Below, in pieces: positions 1 to 9,507 of a stretch of DNA of 64,000 nucleotides. The translations under genes were made by a program, and so were the position numbers. The notes under the pieces were generated by a model. It was given only the letters and a program-made list of their open reading frames with translations. It made no database searches and was not told the origin of the DNA. This stretch comes from an uncultured Aquimarina sp. Its GTDB lineage: Bacteria; Bacteroidota; Bacteroidia; Flavobacteriales; Flavobacteriaceae. The number at the start of each line of letters is the position of its first letter. The stretch's first letter is position 1. The stretch lies in assembly GCA_947496705.1 (NCBI GenBank), contig CANMDW010000005.1, forward strand, positions 62,001 through 126,000, in the 5' to 3' direction.

Positions 1-158
1 AATAATTGATTAATTCTATTAATAGCAGCCATATCTAAAGAATATACCTGAGGCAATTTTAATCTGTATGCCACGCTTATATCACCTTTCTTAGAAACTA
101 ACAAGTCATCTTCTACAGCGTAAATAGGAAATATTGTATCTATTGTGTCACTTTTCAT
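1..158 (-). CDS. traG: Conjugation ATPase TraG (VirB4-like), N-terminus only
   Basis: The reverse strand from 158 encodes an open frame beginning MKSDTIDTIFPIYAVEDD and running off the left edge (52 codons seen). The stretch that follows, with LLVSKKGDISVAYRLKLP, matches the N-terminal pattern of Bacteroidetes conjugative-transposon TraG proteins, the VirB4-like ATPases that power the type IV secretion channel. No Walker motif is inside the window, so the call rests on the N-terminal pattern and on traM ending one base upstream. The start ATG at 158 lies directly after the traM stop, which indicates translational coupling in one transfer operon. Confidence 0.75.
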   Translation of the reverse strand, partial: MKSDTIDTIFPIYAVEDDLLVSKKGDISVAYRLKLPQVYSLDMAAINRINQL

Positions 159-159
159 A

Positions 160-1359
160 TTACTGTGTATTTATATTAAACCATAAATGGTATTTCTTGG
201 GCATAAAAATTCTTCTCTTTTCAAATACCTCATCACCTACTTCTTTGGCTGCAGATAAGATTGCTATGTCTTTTGCTTCTTCAAGTCGTATACTATTGTT
301 ACTACCTCCAAAACCTGCTGCCTGTGTACCTCTTTGGTATGCATAATCATATACGTCTTTTGTTACTTTAGATGGTATTTTTGGCCAGGTTCTATTTCCT
401 AAATGCACTCCTTCTCTACCATCGAAATCATAAAGGCTAAAATCTAAGATGTAGAGTTTGTTTCCTTTTTTGTAACTATTAACATCGATCAGGAGCCTAT
501 CTGTAGCGATATTTACTTTACCATAGACTATTGCTCCTTTAGGAATTGTTAAATCCGGTTTTTTAAGCATTACTGCTTTCTTAGTTCTGATGGCAATGGT
601 ACTTCCATTAACCAGTATACCTTGATCTACAGTCTCTGCAGGAACTAACGCTACTATTTTATCAGAAACATTAGCAGATCCGGCGCCTTGAAAGAAATTC
701 TTTTTTCCTATCTTATCCTTAAGGGAGTTTGACAATCTTTCACTAACATTTTGACCGGTCTTTGAAATTTCTTCGGGTGTTATGCCTCCTATATTTGATA
801 TCGAATCTTGAGCTAAAGACGCAGCGTATTGATTATAAGATTTAATAATGGCATCTATATCTTGAGGATTACCAGATTGTGCTGCCAGATTAGATTCTGC
901 CAGTAGTTGATCTTGTAGTGCCAAAATTCTTTTCAATTCTGCATCTATATCCTCTTCTTCTGTTGTTATGCTTCTGTCTTGTGCAGTTGTATAGTTATTT
1001 TTATTCGTACTTTTCCCTACTGTCGCCAGCAATTCTTTTTCAGCTTTTTCTGCTACTATTCCTTCTATGACCGGATTATCTTCTATAGACAATTCCTCTT
1101 CTTCATACGCTACTTCACTTAGATTTCTTACAACATCGTTTATTTCGTTTTGCCCTCCTGAATTATCCTCCTCATAATTTTGCAATTTTGATTTACGATC
1201 AATCTTTTTCTCATCTACATTTGGAGTCAAAATATTTACCTTCGATTTTAAAGGTTCCGATGTATTTGGTGAAAACACAATAAACTTGATATAACCTACA
1301 AACACTACAATAAACAGTACAGACACAACTGCAACAATAATTTTTTTCTTCTTATCCAT
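160..1359 (-). CDS. traM: Conjugative transposon protein TraM
   Basis: A 399-residue protein with a single N-terminal membrane segment (about residues 6-28), a long low-complexity, acidic middle region and a conserved C-terminal domain (about 225-365). The C-terminal pattern, including ILVNGSTIAIRTKK, IPKGAIVYGKV and LYDFDGREGVHLG, is that of the Bacteroidetes TraM family, which corresponds to the VirB10-like channel component bridging inner and outer membranes. Length is typical of the family. It is followed one base later by traG and preceded 9 bp upstream by an M23 peptidase gene, so it sits inside a transfer operon on the minus strand. The function is inferred from family membership. Confidence 0.88.
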   Translation of the reverse strand: MDKKKKIIVAVVSVLFIVVFVGYIKFIVFSPNTSEPLKSKVNILTPNVDEKKIDRKSKLQNYEEDNSGGQNEINDVVRNLSEVAYEEEELSIEDNPVIEGIVAEKAEKELLATVGKSTNKNNYTTAQDRSITTEEEDIDAELKRILALQDQLLAESNLAAQSGNPQDIDAIIKSYNQYAASLAQDSISNIGGITPEEISKTGQNVSERLSNSLKDKIGKKNFFQGAGSANVSDKIVALVPAETVDQGILVNGSTIAIRTKKAVMLKKPDLTIPKGAIVYGKVNIATDRLLIDVNSYKKGNKLYILDFSLYDFDGREGVHLGNRTWPKIPSKVTKDVYDYAYQRGTQAAGFGGSNNSIRLEEAKDIAILSAAKEVGDEVFEKRRIFMPKKYHLWFNINTQ

Positions 1360-1368
1360 GTCTAAATT

Positions 1369-1926
1369 TTATTCATTAATCGCAACTTCTTTGCGCTCTT
1401 CTTTTAACAGGTTTTTCCACACTAATAATGGATCTACTTTTTTATTTCTAAGCCATATTTCATAATGCAGATGAGGACCAGTTACCAGGCCCGTATCGCC
1501 TACAAATCCAATTAATTGTCCTTGTGAAACTCTATCACCTTTCTTAATCATTCTAACCCATAGATGACCATATAAAGTCTTTATTCCTCCTAAATGGGAA
1601 ATCAAAACATAATTTCCATAATCCTTTTTATAACCAGCTTTTTGAACAACACCAGTTGCCGTTGCATAGACCGGTTTACCTTTCATAGCTACCAAATCGA
1701 TACCCTTGTGCAGCATCTTTTTTTTATGAATGGGATGTTTTCTATATCCATATGCAGAAGACATTTTTACAAAATCATTTTTGTCTAATGGGAAATAGAT
1801 CGGCACATTATTATTTTTCTCAATGTTATGTGCCCCGACTGATTTCTGAGCGCATACGCTCTCGGAAGCAAGAAAGATCAATCCTCCCAAAAACAATACT
1901 CTATATGTAAACAATGACTTTTTCAT
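1369..1926 (-). CDS. Exported M23-family peptidase (LytM domain) in transfer operon
   Basis: Zinc-dependent murein endopeptidase of the lysostaphin/LytM type. The ATG at 1926 is preferred over an in-frame TTG at 1953, because it places a good signal peptide (MKKSLF... ending SVCAQ) at the N-terminus. The metal ligands are visible as HKGID (H and D) and HLH near the C-terminus, with the YGH motif between them. The gene lies between the coupling protein and traM on the same strand, so the likely job is local opening of peptidoglycan for the conjugation apparatus. A peptidase in this position differs from the classical Bacteroides tra order. Cellular location (periplasm) is inferred from the signal peptide. 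Confidence 0.88.
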   Translation of the reverse strand: MKKSLFTYRVLFLGGLIFLASESVCAQKSVGAHNIEKNNNVPIYFPLDKNDFVKMSSAYGYRKHPIHKKKMLHKGIDLVAMKGKPVYATATGVVQKAGYKKDYGNYVLISHLGGIKTLYGHLWVRMIKKGDRVSQGQLIGFVGDTGLVTGPHLHYEIWLRNKKVDPLLVWKNLLKEERKEVAINE

Positions 1927-2008
1927 ATGTAATGCAACAATTTTTTTATTCAATCAATTCAATGAATATCCTACATAAACTAGCTTTATTTCCTTCATTC
2001 ATATACTA

Positions 2009-3940
2009 CTACCCCGGCACAGTATCAGCCTGATTCTCTATTTTAAATAATTCATTGGCCACCAGAATATCTATTTCATCAACAATCCTGCTAAGATTAC
2101 CTTCCAGCAGACTTTCTAAATTATCTTCTTCAAGAACATTGGGAATAGCTTTCTTGACCTGATCAAATCGTTTCTCTACCTTTATTTTACCTCTAAATAT
2201 TTTTCTGTTAATCTCTTCTCCAAAATTGTCGGCCACCACTCCCACAAATTCACCTTGTGATAGTTGAGAAATAGTAGCAACGGGCATCACATATTCTAAA
2301 TTTTCACTAATGCTATACGAGGTAGCACTGGTATCTACAGATACACTTTTCATTTTTTGTTTTTTCTTTCCAAAAATCTCCTGTAGCTTTGTTGCCGTAT
2401 CACTCCTTACCGACCCACTAAAAATATTTCCCACAATATTGAATATGGTTTCTGCGATTTTATCTCCATAATCCCTCTTTAATTGCTCTAGATCCTGCAT
2501 TCCTATTGTTGTTGATATCTTATTGGATCTCGCGGTAGCAATCAGATTATCCAATCCCATAAAATACATGGTAGGCAACTCGTCAATAATGACAGAACAA
2601 GGTTGACGATTCTGGGCATTGATTTCTTTTAATATTTGCGTTGCTATTAAGCCCAGCGCCGGGGAGTTTGTGGTCTGTGTTGCAGGGGAGTTTGCCAATA
2701 TCATTATAGACGGCTCTTTGGGATTATTGATCCTTAACGGAATATTTAACTCCGGATACACATTATTTCCCATCACCCAAAACAATTCTTTGGTTGCCAA
2801 TTGTGATAAGGGTATCCTTGCAGATGCCGTTTGTCCCGAAAGTTGCTCAAATGCTTCTTTCTCTAAAGCATCTGCAAACGGGGTCATAAAAAACTTCAGT
2901 TCTTTATACTTCGTAAATATTTTAAACACCTTTTCATCGGGGCATGAAGCAAGTGCTATGGCATGTGGTAGTGTGCAATATTTGCCTTCTTCATAGATCT
3001 TGAGAAAATAAATACACGAAGCAAAATAGGAGATCGCAGATTGGGCAAAGAAATCTTTATTAGTGATCCATTCCTTATTTAAATTATATAAAACCGTTTG
3101 GGCTGCTTCTATGGCATCTGCTGCTTTACCGATTAAATCGGGGCTAATAGGATTTACAAAATTTGATCGCTCAATATCATCCAGAGAAACTACACTAAAA
3201 TCTGGTTCTATATCATAATTTTGTTTGTAATATTGAAAAAAAGCATAGGTCTCTTTGGCCAATGACGGAAACTTAAAATCATAGACCAGCATGGTAAATT
3301 TCTTTTTGATATGCTGCCTGATATATTCTTCGACTACAGAATATGATTTTCCTGATCCCGGAGTACCTAACACCATCGTAGCGCGAAAAGGATTTACTAC
3401 ATTAACTAATCCATTGTCTGTTTTAAAATTAACCGAATAAGGATTCTCTTTTACCCCTTTTTCTTGCTTGAAGATTAGGTTTTCCTCATTGAATTCATCT
3501 TTATTTCCATAGAAATCATAATGTCTGCGCAGGTATATTATGCTCCATATAAAAGCTAAAAAAGACAAAATAGTAACAATCACATTCAGTATTACCGGAA
3601 TCCAGGGTTGGGATACAAAAACAAATAAGACAACACTTACTAAAAGTGCTATCAAATAATAGGTAGCCTGTTTACCACTCTCTGGTTTCTTTTTAACTTC
3701 AAATCCTAAGGAAGCAAAAGCAAATAACATAAGACATACAAACCTTGTAAAAATGGAATATTGAAAAAGAGGTGCGATTTCATAAAATTTAATTAGAGTA
3801 TTATTGATATACTTATTAGCCAATCCATTAGCCGAAAAGTAATCCAAATAAGAACTATAAATATCAGCTCCCAAAAGGACTAAACACATAATGAATGTGA
3901 AAATGATTAATATATCTATAGAGAACTTACCGTCTTTCAT
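2009..3940 (-). CDS. Type IV coupling protein (TraG/VirD4-like, MobC type)
   Basis: A 643-residue protein with an N-terminal membrane domain of about four hydrophobic segments (roughly 8-28, 60-80, 93-112, 115-137) followed by a P-loop ATPase. Walker A is GTPGSGKS at 192-199 and Walker B is SVIIDELPT at 449-457. This is the layout of VirD4-like coupling proteins of Bacteroidetes conjugative elements, which deliver the relaxosome to the secretion channel. It is the first visible gene of the minus-strand operon, with the M23 peptidase 82 bp downstream. No relaxase or integrase is in the window, so the border of the element cannot be placed; it may lie in the non-coding 3941-4185. Confidence 0.88.
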   Translation of the reverse strand: MKDGKFSIDILIIFTFIMCLVLLGADIYSSYLDYFSANGLANKYINNTLIKFYEIAPLFQYSIFTRFVCLMLFAFASLGFEVKKKPESGKQATYYLIALLVSVVLFVFVSQPWIPVILNVIVTILSFLAFIWSIIYLRRHYDFYGNKDEFNEENLIFKQEKGVKENPYSVNFKTDNGLVNVVNPFRATMVLGTPGSGKSYSVVEEYIRQHIKKKFTMLVYDFKFPSLAKETYAFFQYYKQNYDIEPDFSVVSLDDIERSNFVNPISPDLIGKAADAIEAAQTVLYNLNKEWITNKDFFAQSAISYFASCIYFLKIYEEGKYCTLPHAIALASCPDEKVFKIFTKYKELKFFMTPFADALEKEAFEQLSGQTASARIPLSQLATKELFWVMGNNVYPELNIPLRINNPKEPSIMILANSPATQTTNSPALGLIATQILKEINAQNRQPCSVIIDELPTMYFMGLDNLIATARSNKISTTIGMQDLEQLKRDYGDKIAETIFNIVGNIFSGSVRSDTATKLQEIFGKKKQKMKSVSVDTSATSYSISENLEYVMPVATISQLSQGEFVGVVADNFGEEINRKIFRGKIKVEKRFDQVKKAIPNVLEEDNLESLLEGNLSRIVDEIDILVANELFKIENQADTVPG

Positions 3941-4185
3941 TACTAATTTATATTTATGGTTTGTATTATAAATTATAGCACGAATGTAGAAATGAATACC
4001 ATTACCTCTTAGTGAAAAGTAATAAGTGAGAGATCCAGGTAATAAGTGGTCTGATTTGAAAAAAGTATGTGTTTTTTAAAGGAGATCATCAAGATTCAAT
4101 GAGGCATGATAAAGTATATCCTCTGGCAGGTTTTTTTTGATCCTGATTTATAAATTGCCTAACTTTAAAGAAAACATACAGCATA

Positions 4186-4731
4186 ATGCCAGATATCATC
4201 TTTTCTACCATTATAAGAGACCTAAAAGCTGCTTCAAAAACCAAAGATCATGCTTTTAGATATTTCACCTTAGCTACCTCAAATATTAATGGCCATCCCA
4301 GATTGCGAACTGTCGTGCTTCGGGAAGTAGATGATCAATTAAACTGTATGATCTACACCGATAAAAGGTCAAAAAAAATCAACCATATCAGTGAACAAGA
4401 TATAGTGAGCCTTCTGTTTTTTGATCCCGAAAGATTCATCCAGGTTGTGATTAGTGCCAGGGCCATGATCATAACAGATGATCAAACCTTACGAACTATC
4501 TGGAAGCATATCCCCCAAAAATCCAGAAAAGATTATACAACACAACTAGCTCCGGGTAAAAAAGTCAAAAACCCTACAGCAGTAGATTACCTCGAAGGGA
4601 AACATTTTTTCTCTGCCATAAGATTGGTACCAGATAAAATAGAATATTTACGATTAAAAAGACCAAATCACCTCAGGGTATTGTTTACCAAAGAGCATAA
4701 TGATTGGAACGGCACATTTCTGGTGCCATAA
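4186..4731 (+). CDS. Pyridoxamine 5'-phosphate oxidase-like flavin-binding protein
   Basis: A 181-residue protein with the split beta-barrel pattern of PNPOx-like FMN-binding proteins: FRYFTLAT and RTVVLR near residues 24-45, then YTDKRSKK, then a stretch with VISARAMI. It matches the Alr4036-type subfamily rather than PdxH, because the long C-terminal PdxH signature is missing; the substrate is therefore unknown. It stands alone on the plus strand and converges on bshC. Its last codons merge into a degenerate first unit of the 41-bp tandem array that begins at 4754. Confidence 0.8.
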   Translation: MPDIIFSTIIRDLKAASKTKDHAFRYFTLATSNINGHPRLRTVVLREVDDQLNCMIYTDKRSKKINHISEQDIVSLLFFDPERFIQVVISARAMIITDDQTLRTIWKHIPQKSRKDYTTQLAPGKKVKNPTAVDYLEGKHFFSAIRLVPDKIEYLRLKRPNHLRVLFTKEHNDWNGTFLVP

Positions 4732-4753
4732 CACCCGAAAAGGAATATATGCT

Positions 4754-4900
4754 CCCGGGTTTTCCGGCATAACATTCCGAACCGGGAAAAACGCCCCGGG
4801 TTTTCCGGCATGAAATTCCCAACCCGGAAAAACGTCCCGGGTTTTCCGGCACAACATTCCGAACCGGGAAAAACGCCCCGGGTTTTCCGGCACAACTTTC
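4754..4900. repeat. Tandem repeat array 1, 41-bp period, about 3.6 copies
   Basis: Units begin with CCCGGGTTTTCCGG at 4754, 4795, 4836 and 4877, so the period is exactly 41 bp three times in a row; the last copy is partial. Copies differ by only a few substitutions. A degenerate earlier unit appears to start around 4719, inside the end of the preceding gene. Each unit contains a GC-rich inverted repeat, CCGGG and CCCGG separated by AAAAACGC and followed by GTTTT. Open frames across it are artefacts of the repeat. The rest of the gap up to 5142 shows no gene or repeat. No DUF6261-like gene is next to this array, unlike arrays 2 and 3. Confidence 0.95.
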
Positions 4901-5142
4901 TGGCTCTTGAATACATCGTCGGTTTCTCCACTTTATGAAGCATAGCTGCTAACAGACAGGTCTAACTTCGCTCTTTACCTGGCAATTAGGCAAACATCAT
5001 TAACTTTTTAAAGGGTGGCAGCGATCATTGCCAGAACAGTTTTGGTGGTATTTAACCCAGATTAAAGACTATGCAATATCCCCTTTGGAGCCTTAATTGA
5101 GGCAAGCTGTTCTTTAAAGGATATTTTGAGTTGGTTATATAG

Positions 5143-6738
5143 TTACTCCTTTAGCACCAGGAATTCCCCTTGTAAGGGGTTTAAATGCTCGATCAATGTG
5201 GGGATCAAACGCTCTCCATACTCCATATATAGTTCAGAAAAATTAACACTACGCTCTTGCAGGCTTTGATTAGGAAACAATTCGTTTTGTATTGTTGTTA
5301 ACCGCTTTACATGATCACTCAACTTGCGTCGTTGTGCTTTAAGTAATCGTTTTTCGAGCATATCCAGCCCCTTGAGTTGTTTTACTTCCTGGGCTTTTAC
5401 CGCATTTAAAAAGGTAACATCGGTTTGTGCTGCCAGTTCATACATACTCTTAAACTGTTCTATGAGATATTTGCGTTGCAAATCAAAATTGATATCGATA
5501 TTAGAGATGCGCCGTACTTTGCGATTGATCAACTCGTGTTGTTTTAAGAACAATTCTTTGTCTGAGACTTTTAACTTTTTGATTTTTTCGGCCTGCTTCT
5601 CTGTCTGTATCAGCACAGAATTACGAAGTAACAACATCGGAAAAGGGATTTGTACCGCCTTAAAATAATCCTTCAATTCCAGCCAATAGGCAAGCTCTCC
5701 TCCTCCGCCTATATAACATAGATTGGGTAAAATCACTTCCTGATACAAGGGGCGCATCATTACATTGGGGCTAAACCGCTCCGGGAACTCAGAGAGTTCT
5801 TTTATTATCTCAGGCTGGCTCCGGGAAATATTTGTTTCGTTTACAAAATACTTCCCATCTTCCTCGATAATACGCTCTCGCAATCCTTCAGCCAGATAAA
5901 ACAAATTGATCTCCCTGGGGTTTACCTGTACTTTATATCCTTCAGTCTCCAGCTTTTTTGTTTTTGGCATTACATGTTGGTAGGACAGCTGTTCTGTCAA
6001 TTCTCTTTCAACATAAGGAATAAAAAGGCGCTTCAACTCCCGATCATCACCATCAATAATCACCAAACCATAGTCACCAAACAGCTCATTTGCCAGGTAT
6101 CGGGTTGCTTCAGCCAGGGTATTATGTTTCAGATAGGCTTCCTCAAAAAGAGTCTTTAGATATTCTGCATTTCGTCCCGAGCCAATTTCCGAAGAAAAAA
6201 TCTCAAAAACTTTATCCAATCCTTTGGTATCAAAAGTACCTACTGCTCCCCCATCATTGCGGTTCCATTGTATTTTCTTTCCGAAAAGATTAAAATAATT
6301 AATTTCATCAAAATCATGATCCTCGGTTGCCATCCAATACACAGGCACAAAATCATACCCGGGGTATTTATCTTTTAAAACCCGGGTGAGGTTTATGGTA
6401 GAAACGATTTTATATAAAAAATAAAGAGGCCCTGTAAAAAGATTAAGCTGATGCCCTGTGATTACTGTAAACGTAGTTTTTTGCTTTAATAATTCAATAT
6501 TTTGTGCGGTAGCTTCAGCAATAGAAAAACCCTGGTATTGTTTGTTTAGTGATGCTACTAGCGCCTCTCTGTTTTCTTGAGGAAATGATTGTTGTTTCTC
6601 TTCTATCTGAGCTTTAAAAGTCTCCAATTTCGGAAAACGGTGATAAAACGGTGATAATTCAGCTTTTTGATCTAAATAATCGCAAATAAGGGATGAAAAG
6701 TAATTCGTATCTCTAAACGGAATACAGTCACTAGGCAT
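5143..6738 (-). CDS. bshC: Putative cysteine ligase BshC (bacillithiol biosynthesis)
   Basis: A 531-residue protein that matches BshC over its length: an N-terminal Rossmann-like core with VITGHQLNLFTGPLYFLYKI, the conserved YWMATEDHDFDEIN block, ICYIGGGGELAYWLELK in the middle and a C-terminal coiled coil (about 375-480). BshC attaches cysteine to glucosaminyl malate in the last step of bacillithiol synthesis, a cytoplasmic low-molecular-weight thiol of many Bacteroidetes. The ATG at 6738 gives the family-typical N-terminus. It stands as a single gene with no other bsh gene in the window. Confidence 0.95.
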   Translation of the reverse strand: MPSDCIPFRDTNYFSSLICDYLDQKAELSPFYHRFPKLETFKAQIEEKQQSFPQENREALVASLNKQYQGFSIAEATAQNIELLKQKTTFTVITGHQLNLFTGPLYFLYKIVSTINLTRVLKDKYPGYDFVPVYWMATEDHDFDEINYFNLFGKKIQWNRNDGGAVGTFDTKGLDKVFEIFSSEIGSGRNAEYLKTLFEEAYLKHNTLAEATRYLANELFGDYGLVIIDGDDRELKRLFIPYVERELTEQLSYQHVMPKTKKLETEGYKVQVNPREINLFYLAEGLRERIIEEDGKYFVNETNISRSQPEIIKELSEFPERFSPNVMMRPLYQEVILPNLCYIGGGGELAYWLELKDYFKAVQIPFPMLLLRNSVLIQTEKQAEKIKKLKVSDKELFLKQHELINRKVRRISNIDINFDLQRKYLIEQFKSMYELAAQTDVTFLNAVKAQEVKQLKGLDMLEKRLLKAQRRKLSDHVKRLTTIQNELFPNQSLQERSVNFSELYMEYGERLIPTLIEHLNPLQGEFLVLKE

Positions 6739-6918
6739 ATATACTTTTTTTAATGGCTAAATATACGGCAGATTGTAATTTCAAATCCTAAATTTTAGTT
6801 AATACAAATTATATCCTAAATTTAACTCGGTATTTTACAGCCTCTCCCCCAACCCCTCTCTAAAGGAAAGGGGAGTATAATCGCTAAATATTAGAATTTG
6901 AATTATTATCATTTTTTC

Positions 6919-9399
6919 ATGAAAAAACTACTCTTTACACTCTTTGTCGTAATGACTTCTATTACGTATTCTCAAAATAAATTGCAATCCCCTGCAGCAT
7001 TTTTAGGATATGAAATCGGCGATCGGTTTACACGTCATGCAGATGTTGTACATTATTTTAAACATGTAGCCGATAATTCTGATATGGTTACCTACCATAG
7101 CTATGGAAAAACCAATGAACAAAGGCCATTAACCTATGCCATCGTTTCTTCAGAAGAAAACCTGAAGAATATTGAGAATATACGATTAGACAACCTTAAA
7201 AACGCCGGTATTGTAGCAGGTACTGCCAATCCGCAGGTTGCCATCGTTTGGTTAAGCTATAATGTACATGGTAATGAAGCTTCTAGCACAGAAGCTGCCA
7301 TGCAAACTATATACGAATTGATCACCAAAAAAACAGCCTGGTTGCAAAACACCATAGTGATCATAGATCCCTGTATAAATCCCGATGGGCGTGATCGCTA
7401 CGTCAATTGGTATAATCAGGTAAAAGCCACGCCTTATCATACAGATCAGAATGCTACCGAGCATAACGAACCCTGGCCGGGTGGTAGGCCAAATCATTAT
7501 TTGTTTGACCTGAATCGTGATTGGGCATGGGCCACCCAGGTCGAGTCCCGGCAACGCTTAAAAATATACAATACCTGGATGCCTCATATTCATGTAGATT
7601 TTCATGAGCAAGGTATCAACGAACCTTATTACTTTGCACCGGCTGCAGAACCGTTTCACGAAATCATCACGCCCTGGCAAAAAGATTTTCAGACACAGAT
7701 TGGTAAAAATCACGCCAAATATTTTGATGCAGAAGGCTGGTTATTTTTTACCCGAGAACGATTTGATTTATTATACCCAAGCTATGGAGATACCTATCCC
7801 ACTTTTATGGGCGCTATTGGTATGACTTATGAACAAGCGGGACATGGTCGGGCAGGACTGGGTATACAAACCGATGAAGGATATGTATTGACCCTAAAAG
7901 ATCGGGCCATGCATCATACCACCACAGGGATATCTACCGTAGAGATTTCTTCTAAAAATGCTGCAAAACTGAATACCGAATTCAAAAAATTCTTTGACAA
8001 CTCAAATCTGAAATATAAAAGCTATGTGCTTTCGGGAACAGCAGATAAAATTGATGCTTTGACCACATTATTGGACAAACATGAAATACAATATGGGTAT
8101 ACCAATACGACAAAGGTCTCAGGATTTAACTTTAGAGAGAATAAATCAGGCAGTATTACTGCCAATGGTGCATTGGTCGTAAGTACTAATCAACCCAAAG
8201 GCAAAATGGTAAAAGTACTTTTTGAACCCAATGCCAAATTGAGCAATCCACTCACCTATGATATTACCGCCTGGAGCATCCCTCACGCTTATGGGCTGGA
8301 GGCTATTGCATCGACATCGCTAATTCCTGTAAATGGAAATAAAGAAAATACAGTAATAAACAATACCATAAATGCATCAGGAGCAGGGTATATTGCAAAA
8401 TGGAACAGCCTCAAAGATGCTGCTTTTATGGCCGATCTGCTCAACCATAATATTAGAGTGCGGTTTAGTGAAAAAGACTTTTCTAATAATGGAGACAATT
8501 TTAAAAAAGGAAGTCTGGTGATTACCAAAAGTGATAATCGAAAGATAGAAAACTATGATAAGATCGTAGTAGATATTGCCAATAAACACTATCGAAAATT
8601 ATATGCTTCGCCAACCAGTTTTGCTACCAATGGTGTGGATTTTGGTTCTCCCGATGTAAAGTTGATTAATAATCAACGTATTGCCGTTTTAAAAGGCCGC
8701 TATACCTCTTCTTTAAGTTATGGTGAGATCTGGCATTTCTTTGAGCAACAACTGAAATTTCCCATCACGGCTATGGATACCGATTACTTTAAAAAAGTAG
8801 ATATGGGCAAATATGATGTGTTAATTATACCCAACGGACGTTACAATGGATATATGGATGAAAGTGTCTTGAAAAAACTAAAAAAATGGATCCAAAGTGG
8901 CGGAAAAGTAATTGCACTTGCCAATGCAGTAAGTGCCTTTGCAGGGAAAGAAGGGTTTGATCTTAAGAAAAACAAACCCGATGAAAAGAAAAAGGATTCT
9001 ATTGGCAATCTTACCCCCTATGACCAGCGTGAGCGTGAAAGCGTGAAAGGTTTTATTACCGGAAGTATTTTTAAAACCAAAGTAGACCCCTCACATCCTA
9101 TGGCTTTTGGGTATAACGACACCTATTTCAGTCTAAAACTGGGAAGCAGCTCCTATAAATTACTGCAAAAGGGATATAATGTAGCTTATGTAGAAAACCC
9201 GCAAAGTATTTCGGGATTTGCAGGTAAGGATGCTTTAAAAAATTTGAATAACTCCCTTATTTTTGGTGAAGCAAGAATAGGTGATGGAAGTGTCATGTAT
9301 ATGGTAGACAATCCATTATTCAGATCTTTCTGGGAAAATGGAAAGCTGTTCTTTGTGAATGCCATATTCTTTGCAAACAATAATAAATTTAGGCTCTAG
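6919..9399 (+). CDS. Secreted M14-family zinc metallopeptidase
   Basis: A large (826-residue) exported peptidase. The frame opens at a TTG at 6898, but the ATG at 6919 gives a clean signal peptide (MKKLLFTLFVVMTSITYSQ). The zinc-carboxypeptidase fold is shown by NVHGNEAS (H117, E120), INPDGRDR, DLNRDWAW and HVDFHEQG in the expected order within the first 235 residues. The C-terminal half holds a region with GATase-like or trehalose-utilisation-like character around VLIIPNGRYNGYMDESVLKKL. It opens a run of exported hydrolases reading in the same direction. The substrate is unknown; nutrient peptide degradation is inferred. Confidence 0.9.
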   Translation: MKKLLFTLFVVMTSITYSQNKLQSPAAFLGYEIGDRFTRHADVVHYFKHVADNSDMVTYHSYGKTNEQRPLTYAIVSSEENLKNIENIRLDNLKNAGIVAGTANPQVAIVWLSYNVHGNEASSTEAAMQTIYELITKKTAWLQNTIVIIDPCINPDGRDRYVNWYNQVKATPYHTDQNATEHNEPWPGGRPNHYLFDLNRDWAWATQVESRQRLKIYNTWMPHIHVDFHEQGINEPYYFAPAAEPFHEIITPWQKDFQTQIGKNHAKYFDAEGWLFFTRERFDLLYPSYGDTYPTFMGAIGMTYEQAGHGRAGLGIQTDEGYVLTLKDRAMHHTTTGISTVEISSKNAAKLNTEFKKFFDNSNLKYKSYVLSGTADKIDALTTLLDKHEIQYGYTNTTKVSGFNFRENKSGSITANGALVVSTNQPKGKMVKVLFEPNAKLSNPLTYDITAWSIPHAYGLEAIASTSLIPVNGNKENTVINNTINASGAGYIAKWNSLKDAAFMADLLNHNIRVRFSEKDFSNNGDNFKKGSLVITKSDNRKIENYDKIVVDIANKHYRKLYASPTSFATNGVDFGSPDVKLINNQRIAVLKGRYTSSLSYGEIWHFFEQQLKFPITAMDTDYFKKVDMGKYDVLIIPNGRYNGYMDESVLKKLKKWIQSGGKVIALANAVSAFAGKEGFDLKKNKPDEKKKDSIGNLTPYDQRERESVKGFITGSIFKTKVDPSHPMAFGYNDTYFSLKLGSSSYKLLQKGYNVAYVENPQSISGFAGKDALKNLNNSLIFGEARIGDGSVMYMVDNPLFRSFWENGKLFFVNAIFFANNNKFRL

Positions 9400-9507
9400 T
9401 GAATAGTATCTAGCTATAAAGTAGTCTTAGCGAACCTTTGTGAAACAAAAAATGATAATAGTATAAAATAGTATTATAAACTCATCAATTAAACAAAATC
9501 AATAGTT

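Noticed and set aside
4654..4943. Minus-strand frames of 79 and 91 codons with repeated PENPG/KTRG text
   Set aside because: They are translations of the 41-bp array; 41 is not a multiple of three, so the repeated peptide cycles through frames. No start signal or family.
6841..6880. GC-rich patch CCTCTCCCCC...GGGGAG before the M14 peptidase as a repeat array
   Set aside because: Only a single imperfect dyad is present, with no second copy in tandem.
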